Positions 36,845-46,382 of a stretch of 64,000 bases of DNA are shown here, piece after piece. Numbering within the stretch: position 1 is the stretch's first letter; every line of letters starts with the position of its first letter. This stretch comes from Clostridium sporogenes (GTDB taxonomy: Bacteria; Bacillota; Clostridia; Clostridiales; Clostridiaceae), in NCBI RefSeq assembly GCF_001020205.1, contig NZ_CP011663.1:1178001-1242000 (forward strand), given 5' to 3'. The notes beneath the pieces are model-generated. The model was not told the DNA's origin. It made no database searches and saw only the letters and a program-made list of their open reading frames with translations. A program made the position numbers and the translations under genes.

Positions 36845-38242
36845 TTAGCAAGATTTTTCATTATTTTTATAGTTTATTTCTTTCCCTGCAGGTGGATAAT
36901 ATTTTGGATCAGAGAAGAATGCTATTTTTAATTCTTTAACCTCTTTTCTCATAGCAAGTACACCAATCATGTTTGGTATAACAACTAGGGCTAAAAGTAA
37001 ATCAAGTATTGCGAATAAACTTTCTAAATTTCCAAAAGATCCATATATTATAGCACCTAAACAAATAAATCTTATAATTTTACCGAAAGTTGGGTTAAAT
37101 AAAGCTTCTGCTTGTTTTTCACAGTAGAAAACTATAACTATTATAGTTGATAAAACAAATAGTAATAAACTGAAAGAAACTATTGATCCACCAATATTTT
37201 TACCAAATACTGATTGGAATGCTAATGCAGGCATAGAAGCTGCCTCAGAAGCAGGAAGCTTTTGCCATATACCGGTAGTTAAAATAACAAGAGCTGTCAT
37301 AGTACAAATTAATATAGTATCAACTATAACTTCAAATACTCCCCAGAAACCTTGACGAACAGGGTGATCTGTAACTGCAGCAGAGTGAGCTATAGGGGCA
37401 CTTCCCATACCAGCTTCGTTTGAATAAGCACCTCTTGCTATACCTTTGCTTATAGTTTGAGATAAAACAGAACCACCAAAACCACCTACAGCTGCCATAG
37501 GTCTAAAGGCTCCTTTGAATATTAATTCAAAAGCTGCTGGTAATTCTTTAATATTAATAAAAATTATTACAAGAGAACAACATATAAAAGCTAAAGCCAT
37601 TAGAGGAACCAATTTTTCAGTAACTTGTCCTATTCTTTGAATACCACCATACACAACTAAAGCTACAAGGATTGTAACTATAATACCAGTTACAATTTTT
37701 GGTATTCCTATAGTTTCAGCAGACTGACATAAGGAAAGGGATTGTGTAGAAATTGAAGGAATAATTTCTAGCATAAATGCGAAAGAGCACATTGTAGCAA
37801 GAAAAGGAGATTTTAAACCTTTTTTTAAGTAATAAACAGGTCCTCCAACAAATTCACCCTTTTCATTTTTTTCTCTATATTTTATTCCTAATACTACTTC
37901 AGAGAATTTAGTAGCTTGGCCTATAATTGCTGTTACCCACATCCAAAAAATAGCACCTGGGCCTCCAAAAGAAATAGCAACAGGAACACCTATGATATTA
38001 GCAGCACCAACTGATGAAGCTAGAGCGGAGCTAACAGCTTGGAAAGGAGTTATTGTACCTTCACCTTCAGGTTTATCAAATATTCTCCCAAAGGTTTGTT
38101 TTAATATGAAAGGTAAGTATCTAAATTGAACAAAACCTAATGTTAAAGTTAGTATGATTCCTCCACCTACAAGCAGAATCATCATAGGTGGGCCCCAGAT
38201 CCAACCAGAGATCTTTGAGATAATGTCTAAAAACGTTTGCAT
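36845..38242 (-). CDS. Alanine/glycine:cation symporter, AlsT family (copy 1)
   Basis: A 465-residue Na+- or H+-coupled amino acid symporter (AGCS family). Typical blocks are GGGIILTLTLGFVQFRYLPFI, TPFQAVSSALASSVGAANIIGVPVAI, GIARGAYSNEAGMGSAPIAHSAA and FYCEKQAEALF. It has about eleven membrane segments. It takes up alanine, glycine or a similar small amino acid. AGGAGG lies before the ATG. A close paralog lies 561 bases upstream on the same strand, each with its own terminator, so they appear to be separate units. Confidence 0.92.
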   Translation of the reverse strand: MQTFLDIISKISGWIWGPPMMILLVGGGIILTLTLGFVQFRYLPFILKQTFGRIFDKPEGEGTITPFQAVSSALASSVGAANIIGVPVAISFGGPGAIFWMWVTAIIGQATKFSEVVLGIKYREKNEKGEFVGGPVYYLKKGLKSPFLATMCSFAFMLEIIPSISTQSLSLCQSAETIGIPKIVTGIIVTILVALVVYGGIQRIGQVTEKLVPLMALAFICCSLVIIFINIKELPAAFELIFKGAFRPMAAVGGFGGSVLSQTISKGIARGAYSNEAGMGSAPIAHSAAVTDHPVRQGFWGVFEVIVDTILICTMTALVILTTGIWQKLPASEAASMPALAFQSVFGKNIGGSIVSFSLLLFVLSTIIVIVFYCEKQAEALFNPTFGKIIRFICLGAIIYGSFGNLESLFAILDLLLALVVIPNMIGVLAMRKEVKELKIAFFSDPKYYPPAGKEINYKNNEKSC

Positions 38243-38723
38243 GATTAACCTCCTTAAAATATAAGTAGTTAGTTTTATGTTATAATTATGAATTTTATGT
38301 ATATTTAAACGATACCATAAAAAAAAATGTTTTTCAATAGAAGATGGTTAATTTATTATTTAAAGTAATATTAAAAACAGTATTAAAAATTTAAAAATAT
38401 TGTTTTTAATATACAAAAAAATACATAAAAGGATATATGGAATCATATATAAGAATAAAAAATATCTCTTGTTATCTTAGTGATTTGGAACTTTGCTCCT
38501 TTTTAAAGTTATATGTAAATTAATGCAATATTATGTAAAAAATAAATAAAAACCATATTGAAACAAAAATATCAACATATAAATTAATAAATCTTTGTTA
38601 AATAATAAATATTTTAAAAATTAAATGTATGAATATTTATAGTTTTTATACATTAATTAATATAAATATTTAAGCTTATTTGTTTATTAAGAAGCAATAT
38701 GGATATTCTATTAATAAATTTAA
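38243..38723. other. Gap between the two symporter genes
   Basis: AT-rich promoter region of symporter copy 1 on the minus strand. No glycine riboswitch or other known aptamer was found although such leaders often precede this family. Confidence 0.5.
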
Positions 38724-38761
38724 AAACATAGAAAACTCTTCAAATAGAATTTTCTATGTTT
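38724..38761 (-). terminator. Distal hairpin behind symporter copy 2
   Basis: Twelve-bp arms AAACATAGAAAA/TTTTCTATGTTT; second of two hairpins in series. Confidence 0.6.
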
Positions 38762-38770
38762 GCATTAAAA

Positions 38771-38796
38771 AAACCCCTATGCAATTGCATAGGGGT
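38771..38796 (-). terminator. Terminator of symporter copy 2
   Basis: Perfect 13-bp palindrome halves AACCCCTATGCAA/TTGCATAGGGGTT followed on the minus strand by seven Ts, eight bases after the stop. Confidence 0.92.
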
Positions 38797-38803
38797 TATA
38801 TTA

Positions 38804-40186
38804 TTAAGAATCAGATTTTGAAGTTTTTGCTCCTGGATAATATTTTGGATCTGAGAAGAACTCTTCTTTCAGTTCTTTTATTTCATTTCTCATAGCTATT
38901 AGACCGATCATATTTGGTATAACAACTAGAGCTAAAAGAATATCAAGTAAAGCGAATAAGAACTCTAACTCACCAATAGCCCCGTATATTATAGCTGCTA
39001 GACAAACAACTCTTATAACTTTTGAAAATGCAAGTCCAAATAAAGCTTCAGCTTGTTTTTCGCAGTAGTAAACTATAACTATTATAGTTGATAAAACAAA
39101 TAATAATATACTTATTGATACTATAGCACCACCAAAAGCTTTACCAAATACGTTTTGAAAAGCCATTGAAGGCATAGAAGCAGCTTGTGAGCCTGGAACA
39201 GTATTCCACATTCCTGTAGTTATAACTACAAGAGCTGTTAAAGTACAAATTATTATTGTATCTACCATTATTTCAAATATACCCCAAAAAGCTTGACGAA
39301 CAGGGTGATCTGTAACAGCAGCAGAGTGAGCTATAGGAGCACTTCCCATACCAGCTTCATTTGAGTAAGTACCTCTAGCAGTACCCCATCTTAATGTTTG
39401 AGCAAGGGTAGCTCCACCAAAACCACCTACAGCAGCTTGAGGTGTAAAAGCACCTTTAAATATCAACCCGAAAGCATGAGGCAATTTTGATATATTGAAT
39501 AATATTATTATTAATGAACATATAATAAATACTAAAGCCATTATAGGAACTAATTTTTCAGTAACTTGTCCTATTCTTTTAATTCCACCATAAACAACTA
39601 AAGCTACTAAAACGGTTACAATTATGGCTGTAACTATTTTAGGTAATCCTATAGTTTCAGCAGTTTGGCAAACTGATAATGATTGGGTAGAAATAGATGG
39701 TATAATTTCAATCATAAAGCAGAAAGAGCACATGGTAGCAAGGAAAGGTGATTTTAAACCTTTTTTTAAGTAATAAACAGGTCCTCCTACATAGTTTCCT
39801 TCTTCATTTTTTTCTCTGTATTTTAAACCAAGAATTATTTCAGAAAATTTAGTAGCTTGTCCTAAAATTGCTACTACCCACATCCAGAAAATAGCACCAG
39901 GGCCTCCAAAAGCTATTGCTACAGGAACTCCTATAATGTTAGCAGCACCTACAGTAGATGCTAATGCTGAGCAAGCAGCTTGAAAGGGAGTAATTGTACC
40001 TTCTCCTTCAGTAGGTTTACTAAACATTTTACCAAAGGTTTCCTTCATTATATAAGGTAAATATTCTATTTGAAAAAATTTTAATGTAAAAGTTAAAATA
40101 ATTCCTCCACCAACTAATAATATCAACATAGGTGCACCCCATATCCAGTTGGAGATTTTGCTAATAAAATTTATAAAGGCATCCAT
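38804..40186 (-). CDS. Alanine/glycine:cation symporter, AlsT family (copy 2)
   Basis: A 460-residue paralog of the downstream symporter with the same blocks (TPFQAACSALASTVGAANIIGVPVAI, GTARGTYSNEAGMGSAPIAHSAA, YYCEKQAEALF). Most residues are identical, so a tandem duplication is clear. Differences cluster at the ends and in the loop before SNEAG (AQTLRWG against SQTISKG), which might reflect different substrate or regulation. AGGAGGGG precedes the ATG. It ends at a strong double terminator. Confidence 0.92.
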   Translation of the reverse strand: MDAFINFISKISNWIWGAPMLILLVGGGIILTFTLKFFQIEYLPYIMKETFGKMFSKPTEGEGTITPFQAACSALASTVGAANIIGVPVAIAFGGPGAIFWMWVVAILGQATKFSEIILGLKYREKNEEGNYVGGPVYYLKKGLKSPFLATMCSFCFMIEIIPSISTQSLSVCQTAETIGLPKIVTAIIVTVLVALVVYGGIKRIGQVTEKLVPIMALVFIICSLIIILFNISKLPHAFGLIFKGAFTPQAAVGGFGGATLAQTLRWGTARGTYSNEAGMGSAPIAHSAAVTDHPVRQAFWGIFEIMVDTIIICTLTALVVITTGMWNTVPGSQAASMPSMAFQNVFGKAFGGAIVSISILLFVLSTIIVIVYYCEKQAEALFGLAFSKVIRVVCLAAIIYGAIGELEFLFALLDILLALVVIPNMIGLIAMRNEIKELKEEFFSDPKYYPGAKTSKSDS

Positions 40187-40540
40187 AATACCCCTCCTAA
40201 TATATTAATAAAAATAAGATTTATGTTAAAATTATATCATTTATTGTCAAAACTTTCAACCCATAAAAATAAACATATAATATTATTAAAATAAAAACAA
40301 ATATATAGTTAAAAGCTTGAAAAACAAAGGTTTTTATTAGGAAAAACATAGGTGGGATATATGTATATTTTATCAAATAATTTGCATAAATAATGATTTT
40401 TCATTAAATAAAGGGTGTTGTAAACTGTTTTAAAAGTTAATATATAACTTTTGTTGTTATATATTTAACAATATTTTATGATATATAAATCTAAATTTAA
40501 GGTTATTTATTAAATTTAAAAGAGATAAAAATATTCGGAT

Positions 40541-40594
40541 AATAGTTGCAAACACAACTTGTTTGTGGTATATTAAGTTGTGCTTGCAACTATT
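40541..40594. promoter_or_regulatory. Promoter and MarR operator before the marR-MATE operon
   Basis: Twenty-bp arms (40541-40560 and 40575-40594, one mismatch) contain AGTTGCAA and TTGCAACT. They flank 14 bp. A promoter lies inside: TTGCAA (40546-40551), 17-bp spacer, TATATT (40569-40574). The -35 box is in one arm and the -10 box in the spacer next to the other. Binding of the MarR protein encoded next would block it. Confidence 0.8.
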
Positions 40595-40619
40595 ATAAAT
40601 TTAGAGGAGGGATATAAAT

Positions 40620-41060
40620 TTGGGGAGAAACACGGAATGTTTGGGTAATAAATATATATCTATGTTGTATAGAGCAGGCAATTGCTATATAAATAAGGAG
40701 CTTTGTAAATATGGTGTAGGTAGTGGACAATATATCTTTTTATTATATGTATTTAACAATAATGGATGTAATCAAGAAGAAATAAGCACTATTTTAAATA
40801 TAGATAAAGGTACCACAGCTAGAGCACTACAAAAATTAGAAAAAGAAGGGTACATAAATAAAGAGGTTGATAAAAATGATAGAAGAATCAATCATGTAAT
40901 AGTTACTAAAAAGGGCTCTGAAATAATAGATACTATAATAGAAACTTTAAATTCTTGGGAAAAAATGTTGTATTCAGATTTTACGGAAAGAGAAAAAAAA
41001 GAGCTTTTCAAATTATTGGAAAAAGCTTCTTTGAATTGCCACAATTATAAAATTAAATAA
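40620..41060 (+). CDS. MarR family transcriptional regulator
   Basis: A 146-residue winged-helix regulator: GSGQYIFLLYVFNNNGCNQEEISTILNIDKGTTARALQKLEKEGYINKEVDKNDRRINHVIVTKKG covers the DNA-binding region and wing. It starts with TTG; GAGGAGG lies nine bases upstream. It is the first gene of an operon with a MATE exporter (17-base gap), under a large inverted-repeat operator. Autorepression relieved by a drug or metabolite is the usual scheme. Confidence 0.92.
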   Translation: MGRNTECLGNKYISMLYRAGNCYINKELCKYGVGSGQYIFLLYVFNNNGCNQEEISTILNIDKGTTARALQKLEKEGYINKEVDKNDRRINHVIVTKKGSEIIDTIIETLNSWEKMLYSDFTEREKKELFKLLEKASLNCHNYKIK

Positions 41061-41077
41061 TATATTGGAGGAATAAG

Positions 41078-42451
41078 ATGGATAGACAAAAACAATTAGG
41101 AGAAGAAAGTGTAAAAAAATTATTGTTAAAATTTTCTGCACCAGCCATTATGGGAATGATAGTCAATGCTTTATATAATATTATAGATAGAATGTATATA
41201 GGACATATAAAGGATGTAGGATCTTTAGCAATTACAGGAGTGGGCTTAACATTACCTATAATGACTGTGTTAATGGCCTTTAGTATGTTAATAGGTATAG
41301 GATCAGCTTCTATCATATCTATAAGATTAGGACAGCAAAGAAAAAATGATGCAGAAAAGATATTAGGAAATGCTTTTACTTTGCTTTGTGTTATCATGAT
41401 TTCTATAACTATCATAGGATTAGTATTTATTGATCCTCTTTTATATAGTTTTGGTGCTAGTGACCAAACTTTTTATTTTGCCAAAGAGTATGTAGTTATT
41501 ATTTTAATAGGTTCTATAACCAATGCTCTAGGATTTGGTTTGAATAATTCGATTAGAGCAGAAGGAAATCCTAAAATGGCAATGGTAACTATGCTTTTAG
41601 GAGCTGTATTAAACTTAATTTTAGATCCTATATTTATATTTGGATTTAATATGGGAATAAAAGGAGCCGCTATAGCTACCGTTATATCACAAACTGCTAA
41701 CACTATATGGGTACTTAGATATTTTACTGGTAAAAAAAGTACTTTAAAGCTCAAAAAAGAAAACTTTAAAGTTGAAAAAACTATATTTTTAGAAATAATA
41801 TCTATAGGTATGGCTCCTTTTGCATTACAATTGGCAGCTAGTATAATAACAGTTATTTCAAATAATGCATTAAAAAATACAGGAGGAGATTTAGCAATAG
41901 GGGCAATGACTATTGTAAATAGTGTATCTTTAATGGTTTTAATGCCTATATTCGGTATAAACCAAGGTGCTCAACCTATAATAGGTTATAATTATGGAGC
42001 AGAGCAATATAAAAGAGTTAAAGACACTTTTAAAATAGCAATATTTTCTGCAACTATAGTGGTTACAGTAGGTTTTTTACTTGTACAGATATTCCCACAA
42101 TATATTATAAAAATATTTAATAATGACCCTAAACTTATGGAAATAGGAATTAGTGGTTTAAGGATAGTTTTATGTATGTTACCTGTAATTGGCTTTCAAA
42201 TTGTTAGTTCAAATTACTTCCAAGCTATAGGGAAAGCTAAGGTATCTGTATTTTTAAGTTTATTAAGACAAGTAATAATTTTAATACCATTACTTTTAAT
42301 ATTGCCTAAGCATTTTGGACTTACAGGAGTTTGGATGTGTGCACCTATATCAGATGGAGTTTCTTCTGTAGTTACAGCTATATTTATTTACAGGGAAATG
42401 AATAATTTAGGTAGAGAAAAATCTTATAAGATTAAGTGTTCTTATAAATAA
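41078..42451 (+). CDS. MATE family multidrug efflux transporter
   Basis: A 457-residue MATE antiporter with about twelve membrane segments in two similar halves. MGMIVNALYNIIDRMYIGHI and GINQGAQPIIGYNYGA are typical of the MepA-like branch. It exports cationic compounds using a Na+ or H+ gradient. Pairing with an upstream MarR regulator is as in mepR-mepA. TTGGAGGAAT precedes the ATG. It ends at a strong hairpin. Confidence 0.92.
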   Translation: MDRQKQLGEESVKKLLLKFSAPAIMGMIVNALYNIIDRMYIGHIKDVGSLAITGVGLTLPIMTVLMAFSMLIGIGSASIISIRLGQQRKNDAEKILGNAFTLLCVIMISITIIGLVFIDPLLYSFGASDQTFYFAKEYVVIILIGSITNALGFGLNNSIRAEGNPKMAMVTMLLGAVLNLILDPIFIFGFNMGIKGAAIATVISQTANTIWVLRYFTGKKSTLKLKKENFKVEKTIFLEIISIGMAPFALQLAASIITVISNNALKNTGGDLAIGAMTIVNSVSLMVLMPIFGINQGAQPIIGYNYGAEQYKRVKDTFKIAIFSATIVVTVGFLLVQIFPQYIIKIFNNDPKLMEIGISGLRIVLCMLPVIGFQIVSSNYFQAIGKAKVSVFLSLLRQVIILIPLLLILPKHFGLTGVWMCAPISDGVSSVVTAIFIYREMNNLGREKSYKIKCSYK

Positions 42452-42511
42452 AGTTAAATTTAATTAACAATTGTTTCATATTAAGGTTATAAATTTTTAT
42501 AACTTATAATT

Positions 42512-42557
42512 AAAGCTTAGAAATAATTTTATTTAGTTATTTCTAAGCTTTTTATAA
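42512..42557 (+). terminator. Terminator of the marR-MATE operon
   Basis: Perfect 15-bp arms (42512-42526, 42537-42551) followed by Ts. Confidence 0.88.
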
Positions 42558-42681
42558 ATTCAAAGGAGATATATACTAAGAAGAATTTTAGATAGTATTA
42601 ACAAATTTATTTATAACTGTAGTATAATTAAAATGTGTATATTTTGTAAATAAATTTTGACCATATATATGGAGGTAAATA

Positions 42682-43224
42682 ATGAATTTTCATAAGAAAA
42701 AATATTTTGTAATATTTTTTATTTTAGGATTAGTTTTGATGATTGTATCATTCATTAGTTATAATTATGGTAAAAATGTTGTAATAAACAATCTTATTAA
42801 ATCAGGAGATGCATATATAAATAAAAAAGAATATATTAAAGCTATAGCGGTATATGAGGAAGTAGTAAAATATGATAAAAATGATACTGATAAAAACATG
42901 TTAAAACTAGCAATGTCTATGCAAAATTCTAGAAAATCTTATCATGATGGGATGATATACTATAATAGAAAGCAATACTTAAAGGCTTTAAAATGTTTTA
43001 GACAAGTTATGGAAAATGATACTATAACCTTTAATAAAGCACAGGAAAAAATTAAAGAATGTACAGAAAAATATATAGAAGACAATTTAAAAAATGCAGA
43101 AAATTCTATACATAATTCAAAATATAAGAAAGCTAACGAGTATTTAAATAATATTTTTAAATTAGATAAAGATAATGAAGAGGCCCAAAAATTAAAAAAT
43201 ATATTAAATAAAAAAATATTTTAA
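42682..43224 (+). CDS. Membrane-anchored TPR-like protein
   Basis: A 180-residue protein. Residues about 7-28 form a single membrane anchor, and the rest is helical with three tetratricopeptide-like units: GDAYINKKEYIKAIAVYEEVVKYD, GMIYYNRKQYLKALKCFRQVMEND and ENSIHNSKYKKANEYLNNIFKLD. Such repeats mediate protein contacts; no partner is evident. GGAGG lies before the ATG. Its own terminator follows. Confidence 0.8.
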   Translation: MNFHKKKYFVIFFILGLVLMIVSFISYNYGKNVVINNLIKSGDAYINKKEYIKAIAVYEEVVKYDKNDTDKNMLKLAMSMQNSRKSYHDGMIYYNRKQYLKALKCFRQVMENDTITFNKAQEKIKECTEKYIEDNLKNAENSIHNSKYKKANEYLNNIFKLDKDNEEAQKLKNILNKKIF

Positions 43225-43267
43225 TTAAAGTAAATAAAATATTTTGTAAAGGATAAGAATAATAATT

Positions 43268-43295
43268 AAAAGCTATGGTAGAAATCATAGCTTTT
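43268..43295 (+). terminator. Terminator of the TPR gene
   Basis: AAAAGCTATG/CATAGCTTTT, ten pairs with an eight-base loop. Confidence 0.8.
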
Positions 43296-43326
43296 ATAAA
43301 TTTACATTAAATGAGGTATTGATGTT

Positions 43327-44304
43327 ATGAGCAAACCTATTATAGATACATATATAGATAGATTTGAAAATAAAGAAAAAATATTTAGATATAATTTGGA
43401 TTTGTATCAATGTAAAAGTATAAATAAACTATATTATTATACTAGCATAAGTACTTTAGAAAATATAATAAGTAAGGAAAATATTTGGCTATCTAATAGT
43501 AAGTATCTTAATGATAGTACAGAAATAAATTACACTAACAATTTGATTTATGATATATGTGAAAAATATCTAAATGAGAATGAAGAATTTGATGAATTTT
43601 TCAAAGAAAATATAGAAATTTTGTTGCATACTATAGATATGGAATTAGGGGATACTTATATATTGTCTCTTACAGAAAATAAAGATTCTTTAGCTCTTTG
43701 GTCTAATTATTCTAATTATGATGGATATAATTTAGAATTTAATTGTGATTATTTTCAAAATATATTTATAGGAAAAAATTACAGGTTTATAGATAAAAAT
43801 AAAAAGTCTATCTTTTTAAATGAGGGAGAAGATTTTGTATGGTATTTTGGAGAGGTCATATATAATAAGAAACATCAGCAAAATATAATAAAAGAAAGAG
43901 TAGAATTTTTATATAAATTATATAAAGATTTTTATGAATTTAAAGAAGAGGATGATTTTAAATCTTTAATAGTATATGTGCTTTATAATATAGCTTATAT
44001 AGCTACTTTTTTTAAAGATGAAAGTTTTAAAGAGGAACAGGAACATAGGTTAGTGTTTAGAGTTATTAATAAAAATATAAAAAAGCAAATAGTAAAACAT
44101 AGAATTTCAAATAGAGTTTTTATTCCTTATATAGAATTAGGTCTTAACTCAAATAGGAAAGAAGGAAATTTACCTATAGAAAAAATAACTATAGGTCCTA
44201 AAAACAATTTAGATATTGCAGAAATGGGATTGAGGTCTTTTTTAGAAAGTGAAGGATATTACAAAATAATTATAAAGAAATCTAAGATACCTTTAAGATA
44301 TTAA
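43327..44304 (+). CDS. DUF2971 domain protein
   Basis: A 325-residue soluble protein with the DUF2971 landmarks. An N-terminal LYYYTSISTLENIISKENIWLSNSKYLNDSTEI block is followed by ILSLTENKDSLALWSNYSNYDGYNLEF, then EEQEHRLVFRV. The biochemical role is unknown. Genes of this family occur in accessory regions and have been linked by context to phage defence or toxin-like functions, but no partner is seen here. GAGGT lies before the ATG. It appears to be a single-gene unit. Confidence 0.8.
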   Translation: MSKPIIDTYIDRFENKEKIFRYNLDLYQCKSINKLYYYTSISTLENIISKENIWLSNSKYLNDSTEINYTNNLIYDICEKYLNENEEFDEFFKENIEILLHTIDMELGDTYILSLTENKDSLALWSNYSNYDGYNLEFNCDYFQNIFIGKNYRFIDKNKKSIFLNEGEDFVWYFGEVIYNKKHQQNIIKERVEFLYKLYKDFYEFKEEDDFKSLIVYVLYNIAYIATFFKDESFKEEQEHRLVFRVINKNIKKQIVKHRISNRVFIPYIELGLNSNRKEGNLPIEKITIGPKNNLDIAEMGLRSFLESEGYYKIIIKKSKIPLRY

Positions 44305-44448
44305 AAAATATATATAAGTGTGGGATAAAATCTAAGTAAATATAAATTAAAAACTGAGATATAATAAGTGTAGGATTATAGGCTTGAGGTTATAAATGGT
44401 AGTCTGTAATGCATAAGTAAACTCATAAAAAGTAAATAGATTAAAAGT

Positions 44449-44489
44449 AAATAGCTGATTTAAATTACAATAATTTAAATCAGCTATTT
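44449..44489. terminator. Long hairpin downstream of the DUF2971 gene
   Basis: Perfect 19-bp arms (44449-44467, 44471-44489) with a CAA loop. It lacks a clean T-run and lies 145 bases after the stop. Confidence 0.55.
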
Positions 44490-44639
44490 AAGTAGATTTT
44501 AAAAGAAGTGAATTTTCATCTAATTGTATTATTTGAATTTTTTCATCCTCCTTTCATCTATAATTAAGAATTAATTTTAGTAAAGAATATTCTGTAACCA
44601 AATTTAAATAATTTTGATTCAGAATCTATCCTTACTAAA

Positions 44640-44805
44640 AATAGCATATAATAGATTTTTACTAAAGTCCCAATAACAAAGTTAGTTATTAAGGTACCTT
44701 GTATAGAGGGGAGTAAAGTCACCATTAATTTACAATATCTAATTTAGAGATATTATAACTGCTCATTAATTATATGGTGTTTTTACCTCTCTTTATATGA
44801 TCTAT
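44640..44805. other. Unexplained structured stretch
   Basis: GAGGGGAGTAAAGTCACCAT near 44706 pairs imperfectly with ATGGTGTTTTTACCTCTC near 44775, enclosing a smaller stem (AATATCTAATTTAGAGATATT). A local ATAACAAAGTTAGTTAT inverted repeat lies just before. No gene, known RNA class or promoter is recognised. The rest of the 838-bp gap is plain AT-rich sequence. Confidence 0.35.
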
Positions 44806-45142
44806 TATGATTAAATTATACAATATTCAGATAATTTTGTCAAATGTAATTTTTACAATATTACATATTTCATTAGTAAGTTAAATATTGTTAAAGTTAG
44901 ATTGTTATAAGTAGCTTTATATATAATTTATAGAATATTGTATAATGTATTAATATTATTTTCAATATTAGGTGATTGGTTATAAATCATAATATGCAAG
45001 AAGCTAAAAATATAATATGAAATATTAAAAAGGAGAATTAGAGAGCATATATACTTTCAATAGGTAAAATTATGGGAGAATAGGACTAAATATGCTATAA
45101 TGTGTATTGGTATATTTAGTTATTATTAAAAGGGGGATAAAA

Positions 45143-46381
45143 ATGAAAAAATTTATAAGTATTATAATTACTTTTACAATGCTTTTTTCTTTAGCAGCTT
45201 GTGGTAATAAAAAAGAAAGTAAAAATGAATCAGATTTAAAAACTAAAGATTGGAATTCTATAGTTGAAAAAAGTAAAGGAACTACTGTAACATTTTATGG
45301 ATGGGGTGGTAGTGAGCTTACAAATAAATGGATAGATAACCATTTAGCAAAAGAATTAAAAGGAAAATATAATATAACATTAAAAAGAGTACCAATGGAT
45401 ATTGATGATATATTAAATAAAATGCTTGGTGAAAAGCAAGCAGGAAATGATAAAGGAACTATAGATGTGGTTTGGATAAATGGGGAAAATTTTTATACAG
45501 CAAAGAAAAACAATCTTCTTTATGGACCTTTTTTAGAGAATCTTCCTAATTATAAAAAATATATAGATAAGGATTCAAATGACGTAAAATACGATTTTGG
45601 AAAGCCTGTAGAAGGTTTTGAAGCTCCTTATGGAAAAGCACAATTTGTTATGGTATATGATGAAGAAAAGGTAACAAAAGTACCCAAAGATCATAAGGAA
45701 TTATTAGAATTTGTAAAAGCTAATCCAGGAAAATTTACATATGCTGCACCACCTGATTTTACTGGAAGTGCTTTTGTAAGAAATATAATATATGATATAG
45801 TAGGCTACGAAAAACTTATGAAAATAAAACCAGAAAAAGAATTAGTAGAAAAAGAAATAAAACCAGCCATAGATTATTTAAAAGAAATAAAACCTTATCT
45901 TTGGAATAAGGGTAAAACTTATCCTGCTAATATAGCTATGCTAGATAACATGTATGCAGATAAACAAGTTATAAATACTATGAGCTATAATCCAAACTCA
46001 GTAACAGAGAAAATAGATAATGGAACCTTTCCTAAAAAAACACAAGTGTCATTATTTAAAAATGGAACTATAGGAAACACACACTTTGTAGCAATACCAT
46101 TTAATTCACCTAATAAAGAGGGTGCTATGGTTGCAATTAATAGCATATTAAGTTTTGAAATGCAAAAATCTAAATATGATCCTAAAGTATGGGGAGATTT
46201 ACCTGTATTTGATAATAAAAAATTAAACGAAGAGGAAAAGAAGGAAATAGAAAAAATTAAAGTAGGTTCTGGTTCCCTTCCACAAAGTGAATTGTTACCA
46301 CATAGACTACCAGAGCTTCCAGCAGAATTAGTACCAATTATAGAAAAAATATGGCAAGAAAATGTACCGAGAGATAAATAG
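45143..46381 (+). CDS. ABC transporter substrate-binding lipoprotein, YnjB-like
   Basis: A 412-residue extracellular binding protein with a signal peptide and lipobox (SLAACGNK). It aligns in order with E. coli YnjB: VTFYGWGGS, LKRVPMD, IDVVWINGENFYTAKKNNLL, LPNY, LEFVKANPGKFTYAAPPDFTGSAFV. The substrate of YnjBCD systems is not firmly known. The start is the ATG at 45143 (AAAGGGGG upstream); an ATG at 45107 in the same frame lacks a site. First gene of a four-gene importer operon. Confidence 0.88.
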   Translation: MKKFISIIITFTMLFSLAACGNKKESKNESDLKTKDWNSIVEKSKGTTVTFYGWGGSELTNKWIDNHLAKELKGKYNITLKRVPMDIDDILNKMLGEKQAGNDKGTIDVVWINGENFYTAKKNNLLYGPFLENLPNYKKYIDKDSNDVKYDFGKPVEGFEAPYGKAQFVMVYDEEKVTKVPKDHKELLEFVKANPGKFTYAAPPDFTGSAFVRNIIYDIVGYEKLMKIKPEKELVEKEIKPAIDYLKEIKPYLWNKGKTYPANIAMLDNMYADKQVINTMSYNPNSVTEKIDNGTFPKKTQVSLFKNGTIGNTHFVAIPFNSPNKEGAMVAINSILSFEMQKSKYDPKVWGDLPVFDNKKLNEEEKKEIEKIKVGSGSLPQSELLPHRLPELPAELVPIIEKIWQENVPRDK

Positions 46382-46382
46382 A

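Noticed and set aside
38680..38895. 71-residue plus-strand frame
   Set aside because: It runs through two terminator hairpins and into the symporter gene on the other strand.
38243..40619. Glycine riboswitch upstream of the AlsT-type symporters
   Set aside because: Neither upstream region contains the paired glycine aptamer sequences.
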